Shown piece after piece: positions 19,226 to 27,454 of a stretch of DNA of 64,000 nucleotides. Each line of letters begins with the position of its first letter. Position 1 is the stretch's first letter. Origin of the DNA: Burkholderiales bacterium PBB1 (GTDB taxonomy: Bacteria > Pseudomonadota > Gammaproteobacteria > Burkholderiales > Burkholderiaceae_C). The notes below the pieces were generated by a model that worked only from the letters and a program-made list of their open reading frames with translations, was not told where the DNA came from and did not search any database. The stretch covers positions 372,001 through 436,000 of the forward strand of contig NKIN01000001.1 of NCBI GenBank assembly GCA_002255905.1, read 5' to 3'. Made by a program: the position numbers and the translations under genes.

Positions 19226-20352
19226 GGTGTGAGCAACTTGTCGTACACGCGGTAGGTCTTGTAGGGCTGGGCGCCCAGCGCTTCGATCACGTGTCGCATC
19301 GGTCGGTTGTCCTCGAGGATCCACGACAGCTCGACCTGGCGCACCCCCTTGGCCCGCAGGCCCTTGCGCAGCGAATCGATGACGAGGAACGGCGCCAGCC
19401 CGCCGGCCATGCTGCCGCTGAAACTGCGCCGTATGCCCATCAGCGGCACCCGCGCGGTGCGCGCGCCACCTTTCAGTCGCCACAGCAGTTTCAGCCAGTT
19501 GAAGGGCAGCAGCCGGCCGTTGAAATCGGCGATCAATTCGTTCAGGTTGGGCAACGCGATGCCGAAGCCGACCGCCTCGCCGTTCATCTCGACGATGGCC
19601 ACACAGGTCGGGTCGATCAGCATCTTCAGGCTCTTGGCCATGTGGGCGATCTCGGCTTGGGTGAACGCGATGAAGCCCCAGTTCTGCGACCAGGCGTCGT
19701 TGAAGATCGCGGTGACGGTGTCGAACTCTTCGAGATAGCGAGACTTGTCGAGGTGACGCACCGTCAGCGCCTGCGCCGTGCGGCTGTCGATCTTGCGACG
19801 TGCAGCGCGCGGCAACTCGTGCTCCATGTCGTACATGTACGCGATCAGGTCCTTGGCCTTCACATAGCCGAGGGCTTCGATGCGCGCTGCGGCGTAGCTG
19901 GGGTCATGGCCCATCAGCATCACTGGCGGCGTGTCGAAGCCATCGACGAGCAGACCGGTCTCTTCGTTGATCGACAGATTGAATGGCCCCAGGATGTGCC
20001 GCTTGCCGCGTGCGCGCAGCCAGCCCTCGGCGGCGGCGAACAGCGCGGTGAACACCTCGCCATCGTCCTCGGCAGCGATCATGCCGAAGTGACCCACGTC
20101 GGGGTCGGTCACCAACCGGTCGATCTGCGCACTGATGCGCCCGACGTCGCGCCCATCCCGCCGTGCCAGCCAGAACTGTGTTTCGGCATGCTGGAAATAC
20201 GGGTTCTTGGCGGGCGACAACGCCTCCCGGCGTTCCAGTACCAAGGGGGGCACGTAAGCGGGGTCACTGGCATACAAACGGCCGGGCAGCGTGATGAATC
20301 GATCCAGCTCCGACGACGTGCTGACAGGGATGATCTCGATGCGGCGGGTCAT
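19222..20352 (-). CDS. GNAT-like acyltransferase, candidate bacterial ceramide synthase
   Basis: This 376-residue protein belongs to the family often annotated as GNAT or, wrongly, as dATP pyrophosphohydrolase. It has the hallmark opening LPGRLYASDPAYVPPL, then KNPYFQHAETQFWLARRDGR, VGRISAQIDRL and GPFNLSINEETGLLVDGF. The C-terminal half has a GNAT-like GVRQVELSWILEDNRPM segment. In Caulobacter a protein of this kind N-acylates the sphingoid base and is the bacterial ceramide synthase, unrelated to the eukaryotic one. Assignment here rests on the family pattern as I remember it plus the spt-acp-ligase genes nearby. It is coupled by ATGA to a CDP-alcohol phosphotransferase and by GTGA to a nucleotidyltransferase. 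Confidence 0.75.
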   Translation of the reverse strand: MTRRIEIIPVSTSSELDRFITLPGRLYASDPAYVPPLVLERREALSPAKNPYFQHAETQFWLARRDGRDVGRISAQIDRLVTDPDVGHFGMIAAEDDGEVFTALFAAAEGWLRARGKRHILGPFNLSINEETGLLVDGFDTPPVMLMGHDPSYAAARIEALGYVKAKDLIAYMYDMEHELPRAARRKIDSRTAQALTVRHLDKSRYLEEFDTVTAIFNDAWSQNWGFIAFTQAEIAHMAKSLKMLIDPTCVAIVEMNGEAVGFGIALPNLNELIADFNGRLLPFNWLKLLWRLKGGARTARVPLMGIRRSFSGSMAGGLAPFLVIDSLRKGLRAKGVRQVELSWILEDNRPMRHVIEALGAQPYKTYRVYDKLLTP

Positions 20353-21563
20353 GCGGCTGGCCTTGCTCTATGGGGTGCGAGGAAGCCCAGCCACAGCGTG
20401 CGGGCACTGTGCCAGAAAAAGGTCAGGCCCTGCCATGCAGTGATGAGGTAGAGGCCTATCGCACCTTCGCCCACCAGGACGCTGAGCGCCATGATGGACA
20501 TGGTGATGTTGCGTCGCGCGATGAAACTTCGAACCCACGCATCGAGTCGCGTTGCTGCGTGGAGCGCGAAGCCCAGGCGATATTTGGCGATCCCAAGAAC
20601 GATCCGATCAGCGATGTAGAACACGGTCAACCAGATTGCAGCCTGATACAGCGGGTGGCTTGTCGTCTGTGCGCCCAGGCCCCATGCAAACGCGAAGTAC
20701 CAGAAAGGTGGATGCACGATGTCCGTTCCGTGGTCCAACGCATTGCCGATCTTCGAGTCGGTCAAGGTCAGTCGGGCCAGTTTGCCATCGACGCTGTCGA
20801 GCACGCTCATCGTGTACGCGCACAGAAAGCCGTACGCGAAATGACCAGCCATGAAGAGCGGAACGACCGCGATCGCCAGCAGGATGGAGAGCACCGTCAC
20901 CGTGTTGGGATGGATGCGCAACCACACGCACAGGCGCACCAGTGGCCACACCAGTGGCGGGTAGACGTAGCGGGTGAGCAGGTCCGTCGAGCCCTTGTAG
21001 TTGTCCCAGAACATCTGCCGCTGAAGTTGTTGACGTGTGTTGACGTCCGGGACGGCATACAGCCAATAGGGCAGCGTACGCCGCAGCTTGTTGATGTAGG
21101 CCGGAAACTTCGTCTCATCAAGTGGCGCGATGCGTGCTGCGGCAACCAGTGCATCGGCGACGTCGCGGAGCGTCTTGGCGTCTTCCGGAATGGCATCCAG
21201 CACGTCCGGATGCAGCAACAGGGCGACTGCCCGATGTTGGCCCTGGCCGCGCGAGGCGAGACAGGAGGGCGCGTCTTCAGCGGCCAGCAGAAAGTCGATC
21301 AGCCGCGGATCGATGACGTTGCTGCTGTCAAGGGCCACGAGGGGCCCGTCGGACAACGCTCGGCGCAGGCGTCTGCCCAGGGCTGTCGTGTCGACGTCGA
21401 TCGTGGCATCGGGCCATGCCGATGGCGCCAGCGGACAGCCAGATAACCAGACAGTTCGCGGCGCGATGCGCTTGTCGACACTGCGTCTCAAGCGTTCCAG
21501 CGAGGGCAGGCCGAACAGCGCTTCGGCCTGTGCGGTGCTGGCAGTGTCGATCCAGAGTCTCAT
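20349..21563 (-). CDS. CDP-alcohol phosphotransferase with N-terminal extension (first copy)
   Basis: This protein is 404 residues from the ATG at 21563, which overlaps the LptG-like stop (ATGA). The C-terminal half is a membrane CDP-alcohol phosphotransferase with a complete active-site motif, DSVDGKLAR-(8)-G-(3)-D-(3)-D, within LDSVDGKLARLTLTDSKIGN and the following ALDHGTDI. About six membrane helices surround it. The N-terminal 170 residues are soluble and resemble a degenerate nucleotidyltransferase domain; no intact GxGxR loop is seen. The layout recalls the archaeal/bacterial IPCT-DIPPS fusion that makes inositol-phosphate lipids. Here it probably transfers a phospho-alcohol to or from a ceramide-type lipid. 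A YKGSTDLLTRYVYP linker is shared with the second copy at 25.3 kb. Confidence 0.85.
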   Translation of the reverse strand: MRLWIDTASTAQAEALFGLPSLERLRRSVDKRIAPRTVWLSGCPLAPSAWPDATIDVDTTALGRRLRRALSDGPLVALDSSNVIDPRLIDFLLAAEDAPSCLASRGQGQHRAVALLLHPDVLDAIPEDAKTLRDVADALVAAARIAPLDETKFPAYINKLRRTLPYWLYAVPDVNTRQQLQRQMFWDNYKGSTDLLTRYVYPPLVWPLVRLCVWLRIHPNTVTVLSILLAIAVVPLFMAGHFAYGFLCAYTMSVLDSVDGKLARLTLTDSKIGNALDHGTDIVHPPFWYFAFAWGLGAQTTSHPLYQAAIWLTVFYIADRIVLGIAKYRLGFALHAATRLDAWVRSFIARRNITMSIMALSVLVGEGAIGLYLITAWQGLTFFWHSARTLWLGFLAPHRARPAA

Positions 21564-22624
21564 GGGCGCTCGCACGCCCGCAGGCGCCACAGTCCGATGG
21601 TGATGAATAACAAAGGTGCCGCCAGCGCGGTGATCGGTGGAGGGAGCTGTCCGCTCGAACCCAGCGAGGCCACGATGCCGTCAAACAGCAGGAAGCCCAG
21701 ACCCAGTGCCAACGCGATCAACATCGCACCGCCACCTCCACCGCCCCGGCTGAGTGTCGATGCTGTCGGCAGAGCCAGCAGCAGCATGATGAACACCACA
21801 AGCGGCGCTGCGAACGATCGGTACAAAGCGGTTTGGTAGTAGCTCAGAGGCTGTGACCCCACACGCGAACCGACGATCACATCGGCCAGCATGATAGTGG
21901 ACAGGTAGGGTCGGGCCACACCCAGACGCAGCACCTCCTCGGGATGGAGGTTGGTCTGCCAAACCAGGGTGTCGTCATGGATGCGCCGAACGCCGTTCGG
22001 CTCGACGCGCAGTTCGGTCACGTCCTCCAGCTGCCATGCCCGGCCATCCCACTGCGCTCGGGCCGCTCGCAGGCGCGAGGTCAGCAGCCCCGCCTCGCTG
22101 GCATAGACGCGTATGCCCTTCAGCTGCAATCCGTCGGGGCTGATGTTGTCGATCGACACCAGCCCACCCCGCGTGTGCGCCCACAGCGGTTTCTTCACTT
22201 CTTCAGCGGGCGCGCTCGCGTTCCACCATTGCTTCAAGGCGATCTCAGCGCGGGGCAGCACCACCTGCACCAGAGCCACCTGCAGCAAGGTGAAAACCAA
22301 CAGCACGGGCAGCAGATAGCTCAGCATGCGTGTGAAGCTGACCCCGCAGGCGCGCATGGCCGAAATCTCGAGCGTGCGTGCCATCGCATTCAGCGAGGTC
22401 ATCGTTCCCAGCAGCACGGCCAGTGGCAACGCCAGCCCCAACTCGGCCGGCAAGCGCAGCATCGCGTAGTACAGCACGCCGCCCACGCCTTGCCCGCGCT
22501 CGAAGATGTCGGTGGTCACGTCGAGCAGTTCGAGCAACTGCATCATGGCCGTCAGCACCGCCAGCAGGGCCAGGATCTGCGTGCCGACACGGCGGCACAG
22601 GTACGCCTGCATCGTGCCGATCAT
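21560..22624 (-). CDS. LptG-like permease of the YjgP/YjgQ family
   Basis: This 354-residue protein has the LptF/LptG architecture: three N-terminal helices, a periplasmic beta domain of about 140 residues starting near ALKQWWNASAPAEEV, and three C-terminal helices ending with FLLFDGIVASLGSSGQLPPP. The N-terminus (MQAYLCRRVGTQILALLAVL) and the TLEISAMRACGVSFTRML coupling region are typical. LptF and LptG are the membrane subunits that extract LPS and feed the periplasmic bridge. In Burkholderiales the canonical pair usually sits next to pepA. This pair lies inside a ceramide operon, so it may serve another lipid. It is coupled by ATGA to the phosphotransferase. Confidence 0.87.
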   Translation of the reverse strand: MIGTMQAYLCRRVGTQILALLAVLTAMMQLLELLDVTTDIFERGQGVGGVLYYAMLRLPAELGLALPLAVLLGTMTSLNAMARTLEISAMRACGVSFTRMLSYLLPVLLVFTLLQVALVQVVLPRAEIALKQWWNASAPAEEVKKPLWAHTRGGLVSIDNISPDGLQLKGIRVYASEAGLLTSRLRAARAQWDGRAWQLEDVTELRVEPNGVRRIHDDTLVWQTNLHPEEVLRLGVARPYLSTIMLADVIVGSRVGSQPLSYYQTALYRSFAAPLVVFIMLLLALPTASTLSRGGGGGGAMLIALALGLGFLLFDGIVASLGSSGQLPPPITALAAPLLFITIGLWRLRACERP

Positions 22625-22667
22625 CGAAACTCCCTGGGCCAGGTGCTGCCCGGCGACGGCCGCAAGC

Positions 22668-23873
22668 TCATGGCGCGCTCGGGACGCTGCGGTGCGCCCG
22701 TGCTCGGGTGCGGTCGATCAAGGCTTCGATCGCCATCACCGCGCGCAGCACCGGGTTGTCGCCCGGCCACGCCAGGCTGCGGCGGAAGATCCAGACGCTC
22801 AGCACGGCGAACACCGCGAATGGCGTCCACACGGCCAACGCCGGCGGCAGACGACCCGACTGGCCCAGGCTGGCGCCCAGCTGGATGGCGTGATCCAGGC
22901 CCAGCAGGGCCACGGTGGCGAAGACCACCCCTGGCGTGCGACGTCCCCGTTTGGAGGCCATGCCCAGAGGCAATGCCAGCAAGGGCAGAAACGGGAAGAT
23001 GAACGCCCGGGCCAGGCGGTTGTGAAACTCCGCGGCAGGCTTGGTCTGGTAGCCGTCCTGGTGCATCCGGCTCCACAGTTCAGCCAGGGTCAACTCGCGC
23101 ACCGATCCACCGCGCTCGGCCAGCGGCTCGGCCTTGGGTGAGAAATCCCGGTCGGTGGCGCCCTGCACGAAACGGGACAGCGAAATGGAGGTGCCATCGT
23201 CCTTCGGGGCCTCACTGACCCGCAGCACCAGCCCGTCCTCGAAGCGCATGCGCAGCCCCTCGGGCGTGGGTACCAGTCGCCCGCGAGCGGCCGTCAGGAT
23301 GTCTTCGCCCTTGGCGTCGCGCTTCTCCATGAACACACCGCGCAGACTCCGGCCGTCGATCTCGATCACGTCGGCGGTGAACGTGACCCCGTTGCCAATG
23401 TCGACGAAGCGGTTTTCCTCGACCCGCGAATCCCAGCCCGTCTGCAGCACCCGGTTCACCACCACGTTGTAGCCATAGCGCGCCAGTGGTTGCAGCTGGC
23501 CATACAGGTACAGGCTGAACAGTGCCAGCAGCACGGCCAGCACGAAGTACGGTGCGGTGACGCGGGCGATCGAGCGGCCGGTCACCAGCATCACATCCAG
23601 CTCGTTGTCGTCGCACATGCGGGCAGCGGCCATGAAGATGGCGGCCGTGAACGCCATCGGCAGCGCCAGGCCCAGGTAGTGCGGTACCAGCGTGGCCGCC
23701 ATCACCACCACGATCGATGGCTGCGCGCCGGCGGACGCGGCCAGATCGAACAACCGCAGCAGTCGCTCGAGGAGCTGCGCGAGCAGCAGCGCCAGCAGCG
23801 ACAGCGCCAGCGGACCGGCGATCAGGCGCAGCGCGTAGCGGTCGAGTCGATCGAAAGCGAACCAGGGACGCAA
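22668..23873 (-). CDS. LptF-like permease of the YjgP/YjgQ family
   Basis: The start appears to be TTG at 23873, four bases after the HIT-gene stop and preceded by AGGCTGAG, giving 401 residues. The six-helix layout with a central periplasmic domain matches LptF: FDRLDRYALRLIAGPLALSL at the N-terminus, the NELDVMLVTGRSIARVTAPY coupling segment, and the helix pair AFIFPFLPLLALPLGM and FAVFAVLSVWIF. The periplasmic part contains FVDIGNGVTFTADVIE and the ERGGSVRELTLAELWSRM segment common in LptF. With the next gene it forms a complete LptFG-type heterodimer. No LptB-type ATPase is encoded in this operon, so it may share the housekeeping one. Confidence 0.85.
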   Translation of the reverse strand: MRPWFAFDRLDRYALRLIAGPLALSLLALLLAQLLERLLRLFDLAASAGAQPSIVVVMAATLVPHYLGLALPMAFTAAIFMAAARMCDDNELDVMLVTGRSIARVTAPYFVLAVLLALFSLYLYGQLQPLARYGYNVVVNRVLQTGWDSRVEENRFVDIGNGVTFTADVIEIDGRSLRGVFMEKRDAKGEDILTAARGRLVPTPEGLRMRFEDGLVLRVSEAPKDDGTSISLSRFVQGATDRDFSPKAEPLAERGGSVRELTLAELWSRMHQDGYQTKPAAEFHNRLARAFIFPFLPLLALPLGMASKRGRRTPGVVFATVALLGLDHAIQLGASLGQSGRLPPALAVWTPFAVFAVLSVWIFRRSLAWPGDNPVLRAVMAIEALIDRTRARAHRSVPSAP

Positions 23874-23877
23874 AGTC

Positions 23878-24336
23878 TCAGCCTGTTTGCCGCAACCAGG
23901 CAGCGCGCAACTGCGTCAGCAACGCGTTGCTCGAGATGGCATCGAGCGACACCGCCGCATCGAGCATCGGCGGGCCGGGCCAGCCAGCGTCGGGGAAATC
24001 GATGTCTCCGAACCGGCGCGAGCCCTCGTAGCGCGGGATCACGTGGAAGTGCACATCCGGGTCGACCATCATCAGCATCAGGTAGTTGATCCGTTCGTAG
24101 CGAACCACCTCACGCAGCGTGGCCTCGATGCGGCGCACGACGTCACGCATGTCGGCGTAGGCCTGCGGGCTCACATCGGCAAACGCACGCACTGGCTCGC
24201 GGCAGATCAGCACCAGCGATCCCAGCGCAGGCTGCTTCGGACGCAGCAGCACGGTCCAGTGATCCGTCTGAGCGATTCGCGAGGCCGGGTCACCGAACTT
24301 GATCTCGGTGGCCGTCTTGGGTGCAGTGTCAGCCAT
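23878..24336 (-). CDS. HIT-family nucleotide-binding protein
   Basis: This protein is 152 residues from the ATG at 24336 (MADTAPKTATEIKFGDP). It contains the C-terminal HIT motif as DPDVHFHVIPRYEG; the first histidine of the usual HxHxH triad is replaced by Asp, but the last two are present. HIT proteins hydrolyse or transfer nucleotides from substrates such as Ap4A and nucleotide-sugars. In this operon a role in turning over a nucleotide-activated head group is possible but unproven. It lies 7 bp after the metallophosphatase stop. Confidence 0.8.
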   Translation of the reverse strand: MADTAPKTATEIKFGDPASRIAQTDHWTVLLRPKQPALGSLVLICREPVRAFADVSPQAYADMRDVVRRIEATLREVVRYERINYLMLMMVDPDVHFHVIPRYEGSRRFGDIDFPDAGWPGPPMLDAAVSLDAISSNALLTQLRAAWLRQTG

Positions 24337-24343
24337 GGTCGAT

Positions 24344-25279
24344 TCAGGTCTCTTCTTGAGGCTGATGATTATCGCTTGGGGCCCCATCGCGCTGTCGTGG
24401 CAAGCGCAGCGGGTAGACGTTGTCGGTCACGAAGGCATCCGCCGAGACCGACCATCGCCGCACCGTGACCTCGATGCTCCGCACGCCGGCTTCGTTGACC
24501 AACCGCAGGCGGTGCCAACGCGCACCCTCGTCCTGCGGGTTGGGCAACGCGGTGGACGAGGGCACACACAGGCTGGGGATCGGCCCGTACGGGCCTGCGA
24601 TCATGTCCAGCCGTGCGCTGCGCGCGTGTCCGTGCAGCACCAGCTCGGCCCCGGCGCGCCTGAGCACGGCGCGCAGCTCGTTGCCATCGGCGAGCGCCTT
24701 GCGCCAACCGATGGCCCCTGCGGCCGCCGGGTGATGGAGCATCACGATGCGCAGCTGGGCGGCCTCGCCCTCTGCCCTGAGCGCCCCTTCGAGGCGAGCC
24801 AGTTGCTTGTCGCCCAGGCGGCCTCTCGCCAGCAGCGGGGCGGTCGGCAGTGCCGAGTTGAGGCCGATGAGCGACACCTCGCCCACGCGATGCACGAAGG
24901 GCCAGTCCGTGCGCAGCCGCGTCCAGCGGTCCCACAGACCGAGGCCTACGGCGGCCGGCACGGGCACCAGCGCGTCGTGGTTGCCGGGGACCAGGCTGAG
25001 GCAATCGGCCGGTGCCAGCGCGGCCAGCCATTCGGCGGCCTGCTGAAACTCGCCCGGCAGCGAGAAATTGGTGATGTCGCCCGTGACCAGCACATGGTTC
25101 ACGGCGTGCGCGCGCAGGTCTTGCGCCAGCGCGGCGAGAACATCACGGCTTTGCACCGCGTGGCGCTTTTGCCAGGACCACACGCTGAGTTGCCGCTTCG
25201 AGAACCGCTGGCGCCAGCTCAGGTGCGGCTCGAAAGGAAGGTGCAGGTCCGAGATGTGGGCGAGCGTCAAGTCGCTCAT
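24344..25279 (-). CDS. Calcineurin-like metallophosphoesterase
   Basis: This protein is 311 residues from the ATG at 25279, which begins directly at the first metal motif (MSDLTLAHISDLHL). The other metal motifs are in order: LVTGDITN, LVPGNHDAL, MLHHPA and LHGHARS. It has no signal peptide or membrane helix, so it is cytoplasmic. Related enzymes include the UDP-diacylglucosamine hydrolases LpxH and LpxG and various lipid-linked phosphodiesterases. As first gene of a ceramide/Lpt operon it could act on a CDP- or phospho-lipid intermediate. Its start is only 21 bp from the divergent phosphotransferase gene. Confidence 0.85.
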   Translation of the reverse strand: MSDLTLAHISDLHLPFEPHLSWRQRFSKRQLSVWSWQKRHAVQSRDVLAALAQDLRAHAVNHVLVTGDITNFSLPGEFQQAAEWLAALAPADCLSLVPGNHDALVPVPAAVGLGLWDRWTRLRTDWPFVHRVGEVSLIGLNSALPTAPLLARGRLGDKQLARLEGALRAEGEAAQLRIVMLHHPAAAGAIGWRKALADGNELRAVLRRAGAELVLHGHARSARLDMIAGPYGPIPSLCVPSSTALPNPQDEGARWHRLRLVNEAGVRSIEVTVRRWSVSADAFVTDNVYPLRLPRQRDGAPSDNHQPQEET

Positions 25280-25299
25280 CGATAATGCGCGGCTGTTGA

Positions 25300-26517
25300 G
25301 TGGGCTCGTTGTCCCCATGTCCACGCCCAGTAAATTCACCCTCCGATGATGCCAAAAGATTTCTCGCCAACCGGCAGTGGGCTCGGCTCTTGAGCGCCGC
25401 GCCAACGTCAGAGCGCCGCACCGCCGGCATCGTCGTCGCCGACTCACCGTTGCGTCTGTGGGGTCTCACCTCGGCACAGCGGCTGCAGCGTCAGCTCGCG
25501 CGCGCGCAGGCCACGGCGGACGTGTCCGATGCGCAGCGGCTGGTGCTGCTGCGCGCCGACTGGGTCTACGACGATGCCTTCGTGCGCAGCCTCGCATCGG
25601 CCAATGAAGACCTGGGACTGACCGCGCCCGATGGCGGTGTCATCGCACTGGCGCTGTCGGCTGCGTCGCTGTCGGCAGCCGACGCGTCGGCGATGCTGGC
25701 CGACCGGCGTTCGCCACCCAGCGCTCGTCTGGTGACGCCGGCACAGCTCGCCGATGGCTACAACGACGTGCTGCGCAAGCGCGAGCCACCCTATCTGATG
25801 CCGCTGACGGCCGCCGAGCTGCCGGCCATCGAAAAGCGCATCTTCGCGGGCTCGTACAAGGGCGTGACCGATGTCGTCACGCTGCACGTCTGGCCCGCGC
25901 CTGCACGGGCGGTGACGCGGTGGTGCGCCAACAACGGCGTCTCGCCGAACCAGGTCACTTCGGCCAGCCTGCTGCTGGTGTTCGTGGCCATGTGGCTGTT
26001 CTGGACCGGTCACTACGGCTGGGGCCTGCTGGCGGCCTGGGTCATGACCTTCCTCGACACCGTGGACGGCAAGCTCGCCCGGGTGACGCTGACCTCGACC
26101 CCCTGGGGCAATGTGTTCGATCACTCGATCGATCTGATCCACCCGCCGTTCTGGTGGTGGGCCTGGATCGTGGGTCTGCCGGCCGCGGGTTTCAGCCTGC
26201 CGCAGGCCAGCCTGGTGTTGACGGTGATCGTCGGTGGCTACGTGCTGCAGCGCATCGAGGAAGGCATCTTCATGGCCTGCTTCAAGATGGACATGCATGT
26301 CTGGCAGCGCTTCGACAGCTGGCTGCGTCTGTACACCGCCCGGCGCAATCCGAACCTGCTCATCCTGAGCGTCTCGTTGCTGGTCGGGCGTCCCGACATG
26401 GGCATTCTCGTGGTGGCGTGGTGGACGGCCATCTGTCTGGTGATCCATGCGCTGCGCATCGTGCAGGCGGCCTTTGCGCGGCGGCGCGGGCCGCTGCGGT
26501 CGTGGTTGGCGGCGTGA
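25300..26517 (+). CDS. CDP-alcohol phosphotransferase with N-terminal extension (second copy)
   Basis: The frame opens with GTG at 25300; a TTG at 25390 is an alternative start close to the first conserved residues. It has about 405 residues. The full active-site motif is present: DTVDGKLAR-(8)-G-(3)-D-(3)-D in FLDTVDGKLARVTLTSTPWG and the following NVFDHSID. It shares layout with the copy at 20.3 kb: a soluble N-terminal domain with degenerate nucleotidyltransferase features, a YKGVTDVVTLHVWP linker, then the membrane domain. The two copies are clearly diverged and so probably use different alcohols. It starts a plus-strand operon with the Tam41-like gene (GTGA overlap) and a glycosyltransferase. 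Confidence 0.85.
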   Translation: MGSLSPCPRPVNSPSDDAKRFLANRQWARLLSAAPTSERRTAGIVVADSPLRLWGLTSAQRLQRQLARAQATADVSDAQRLVLLRADWVYDDAFVRSLASANEDLGLTAPDGGVIALALSAASLSAADASAMLADRRSPPSARLVTPAQLADGYNDVLRKREPPYLMPLTAAELPAIEKRIFAGSYKGVTDVVTLHVWPAPARAVTRWCANNGVSPNQVTSASLLLVFVAMWLFWTGHYGWGLLAAWVMTFLDTVDGKLARVTLTSTPWGNVFDHSIDLIHPPFWWWAWIVGLPAAGFSLPQASLVLTVIVGGYVLQRIEEGIFMACFKMDMHVWQRFDSWLRLYTARRNPNLLILSVSLLVGRPDMGILVVAWWTAICLVIHALRIVQAAFARRRGPLRSWLAA

Positions 26518-27452
26518 ACGACGAGCCGCTGCGCAGCTTGCTTGCCGAGGAGCTGCAGCGCGAGTTGCCTACTGCAGTCAGCGAGCTGGCGGCTCAGCTC
26601 GCCGGGCGCGCCGATGGAGCTGCAGCAGCGGTGCTGTTCTATGGATCCAACCTGCGAGACGCCCGTCTCGACGGTGTGCTCGACTTCTATGTGCTGCTCG
26701 ATCGTGTCGGTGCATGGCCGGGTTCGCGGCTGGCCGCGCTCGCCAATTGGCTGTTGCCACCCAATGTCGGCTACATCGAGGCCACGGTGGAGGGGCATGC
26801 CTTGCGCGCGAAATACGCGCTGATCAGCGTGGCGCAATTCCGCCGGGGCGTGTCGCCGGATGCACTCGACACCACGCTGTGGGCGCGCTTCTCTCAGCCC
26901 AGCTGTTGTGCCTGGGCGCGCAGCGATGCCGATCGCGAGGTGGCGACCGATGCGGTGCGGCAGGCGGTGATCACCGCTGCAAGCTGGGCCGCCGACCTGG
27001 GGCCGGTGCATGGCGATGCGCTGTCGTTCTGGCGTGCCCTGTTTGCCCACACCTATGCCGCCGAGCTGCGCGTGGAAAAGGGGTCGCGTGGCGACGATCT
27101 GGTGGCCCGTGATGCCGAACGTTACGCGCGCTTGCTGCCGCAGGCCTGGCGTGCCGCAGGGATGGCCTTCGAGGCCAGTGCGGCGGGGCAGCTCGCGCCG
27201 CGGCTTTCCCCGTCTTCGCGTGCCGCGGCCGTGCGCCGCTGGGCTGTGCGTAGACGGCTCGGCAAGCCACTGAACATCGCGCGGTTGCTGAAGGCCGCAT
27301 TCACCTTCGATGGTGCGATGGATTACGCGATGTGGAAAGTCGAGCGCCATTCAGGCGTGCGGCCTGAAGTCACGGAATGGCAGCGACGCCATCCTCTGCT
27401 GGCCGCGCCAGGCCTTTATCGGCGCTTGCGCAAGCTCAATGTCTTGCGCTGA
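26514..27452 (+). CDS. Tam41-like phosphatidate cytidylyltransferase-family protein
   Basis: This 312-residue protein begins at GTG 26514 inside the stop of the phosphotransferase gene. A nucleotidyltransferase motif is visible as LFYGSNLRDARLDGVLDFYV: the Gly-Ser pair and a following Asp that would bind metal. Further on, RAKYALISVAQFRRGV and TTLWARFSQPSCCAW match the pattern of the mitochondrial CDP-diacylglycerol synthase Tam41 (KYGVIS...GRLxKPV). I recognise this by pattern only. Tam41 couples CTP with phosphatidic acid; next to a CDP-alcohol phosphotransferase in a ceramide locus, a ceramide-1-phosphate substrate giving CDP-ceramide is a reasonable guess. No membrane helix is evident. 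Confidence 0.6.
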   Translation: MNDEPLRSLLAEELQRELPTAVSELAAQLAGRADGAAAAVLFYGSNLRDARLDGVLDFYVLLDRVGAWPGSRLAALANWLLPPNVGYIEATVEGHALRAKYALISVAQFRRGVSPDALDTTLWARFSQPSCCAWARSDADREVATDAVRQAVITAASWAADLGPVHGDALSFWRALFAHTYAAELRVEKGSRGDDLVARDAERYARLLPQAWRAAGMAFEASAAGQLAPRLSPSSRAAAVRRWAVRRRLGKPLNIARLLKAAFTFDGAMDYAMWKVERHSGVRPEVTEWQRRHPLLAAPGLYRRLRKLNVLR

Positions 27453-27454
27453 GG

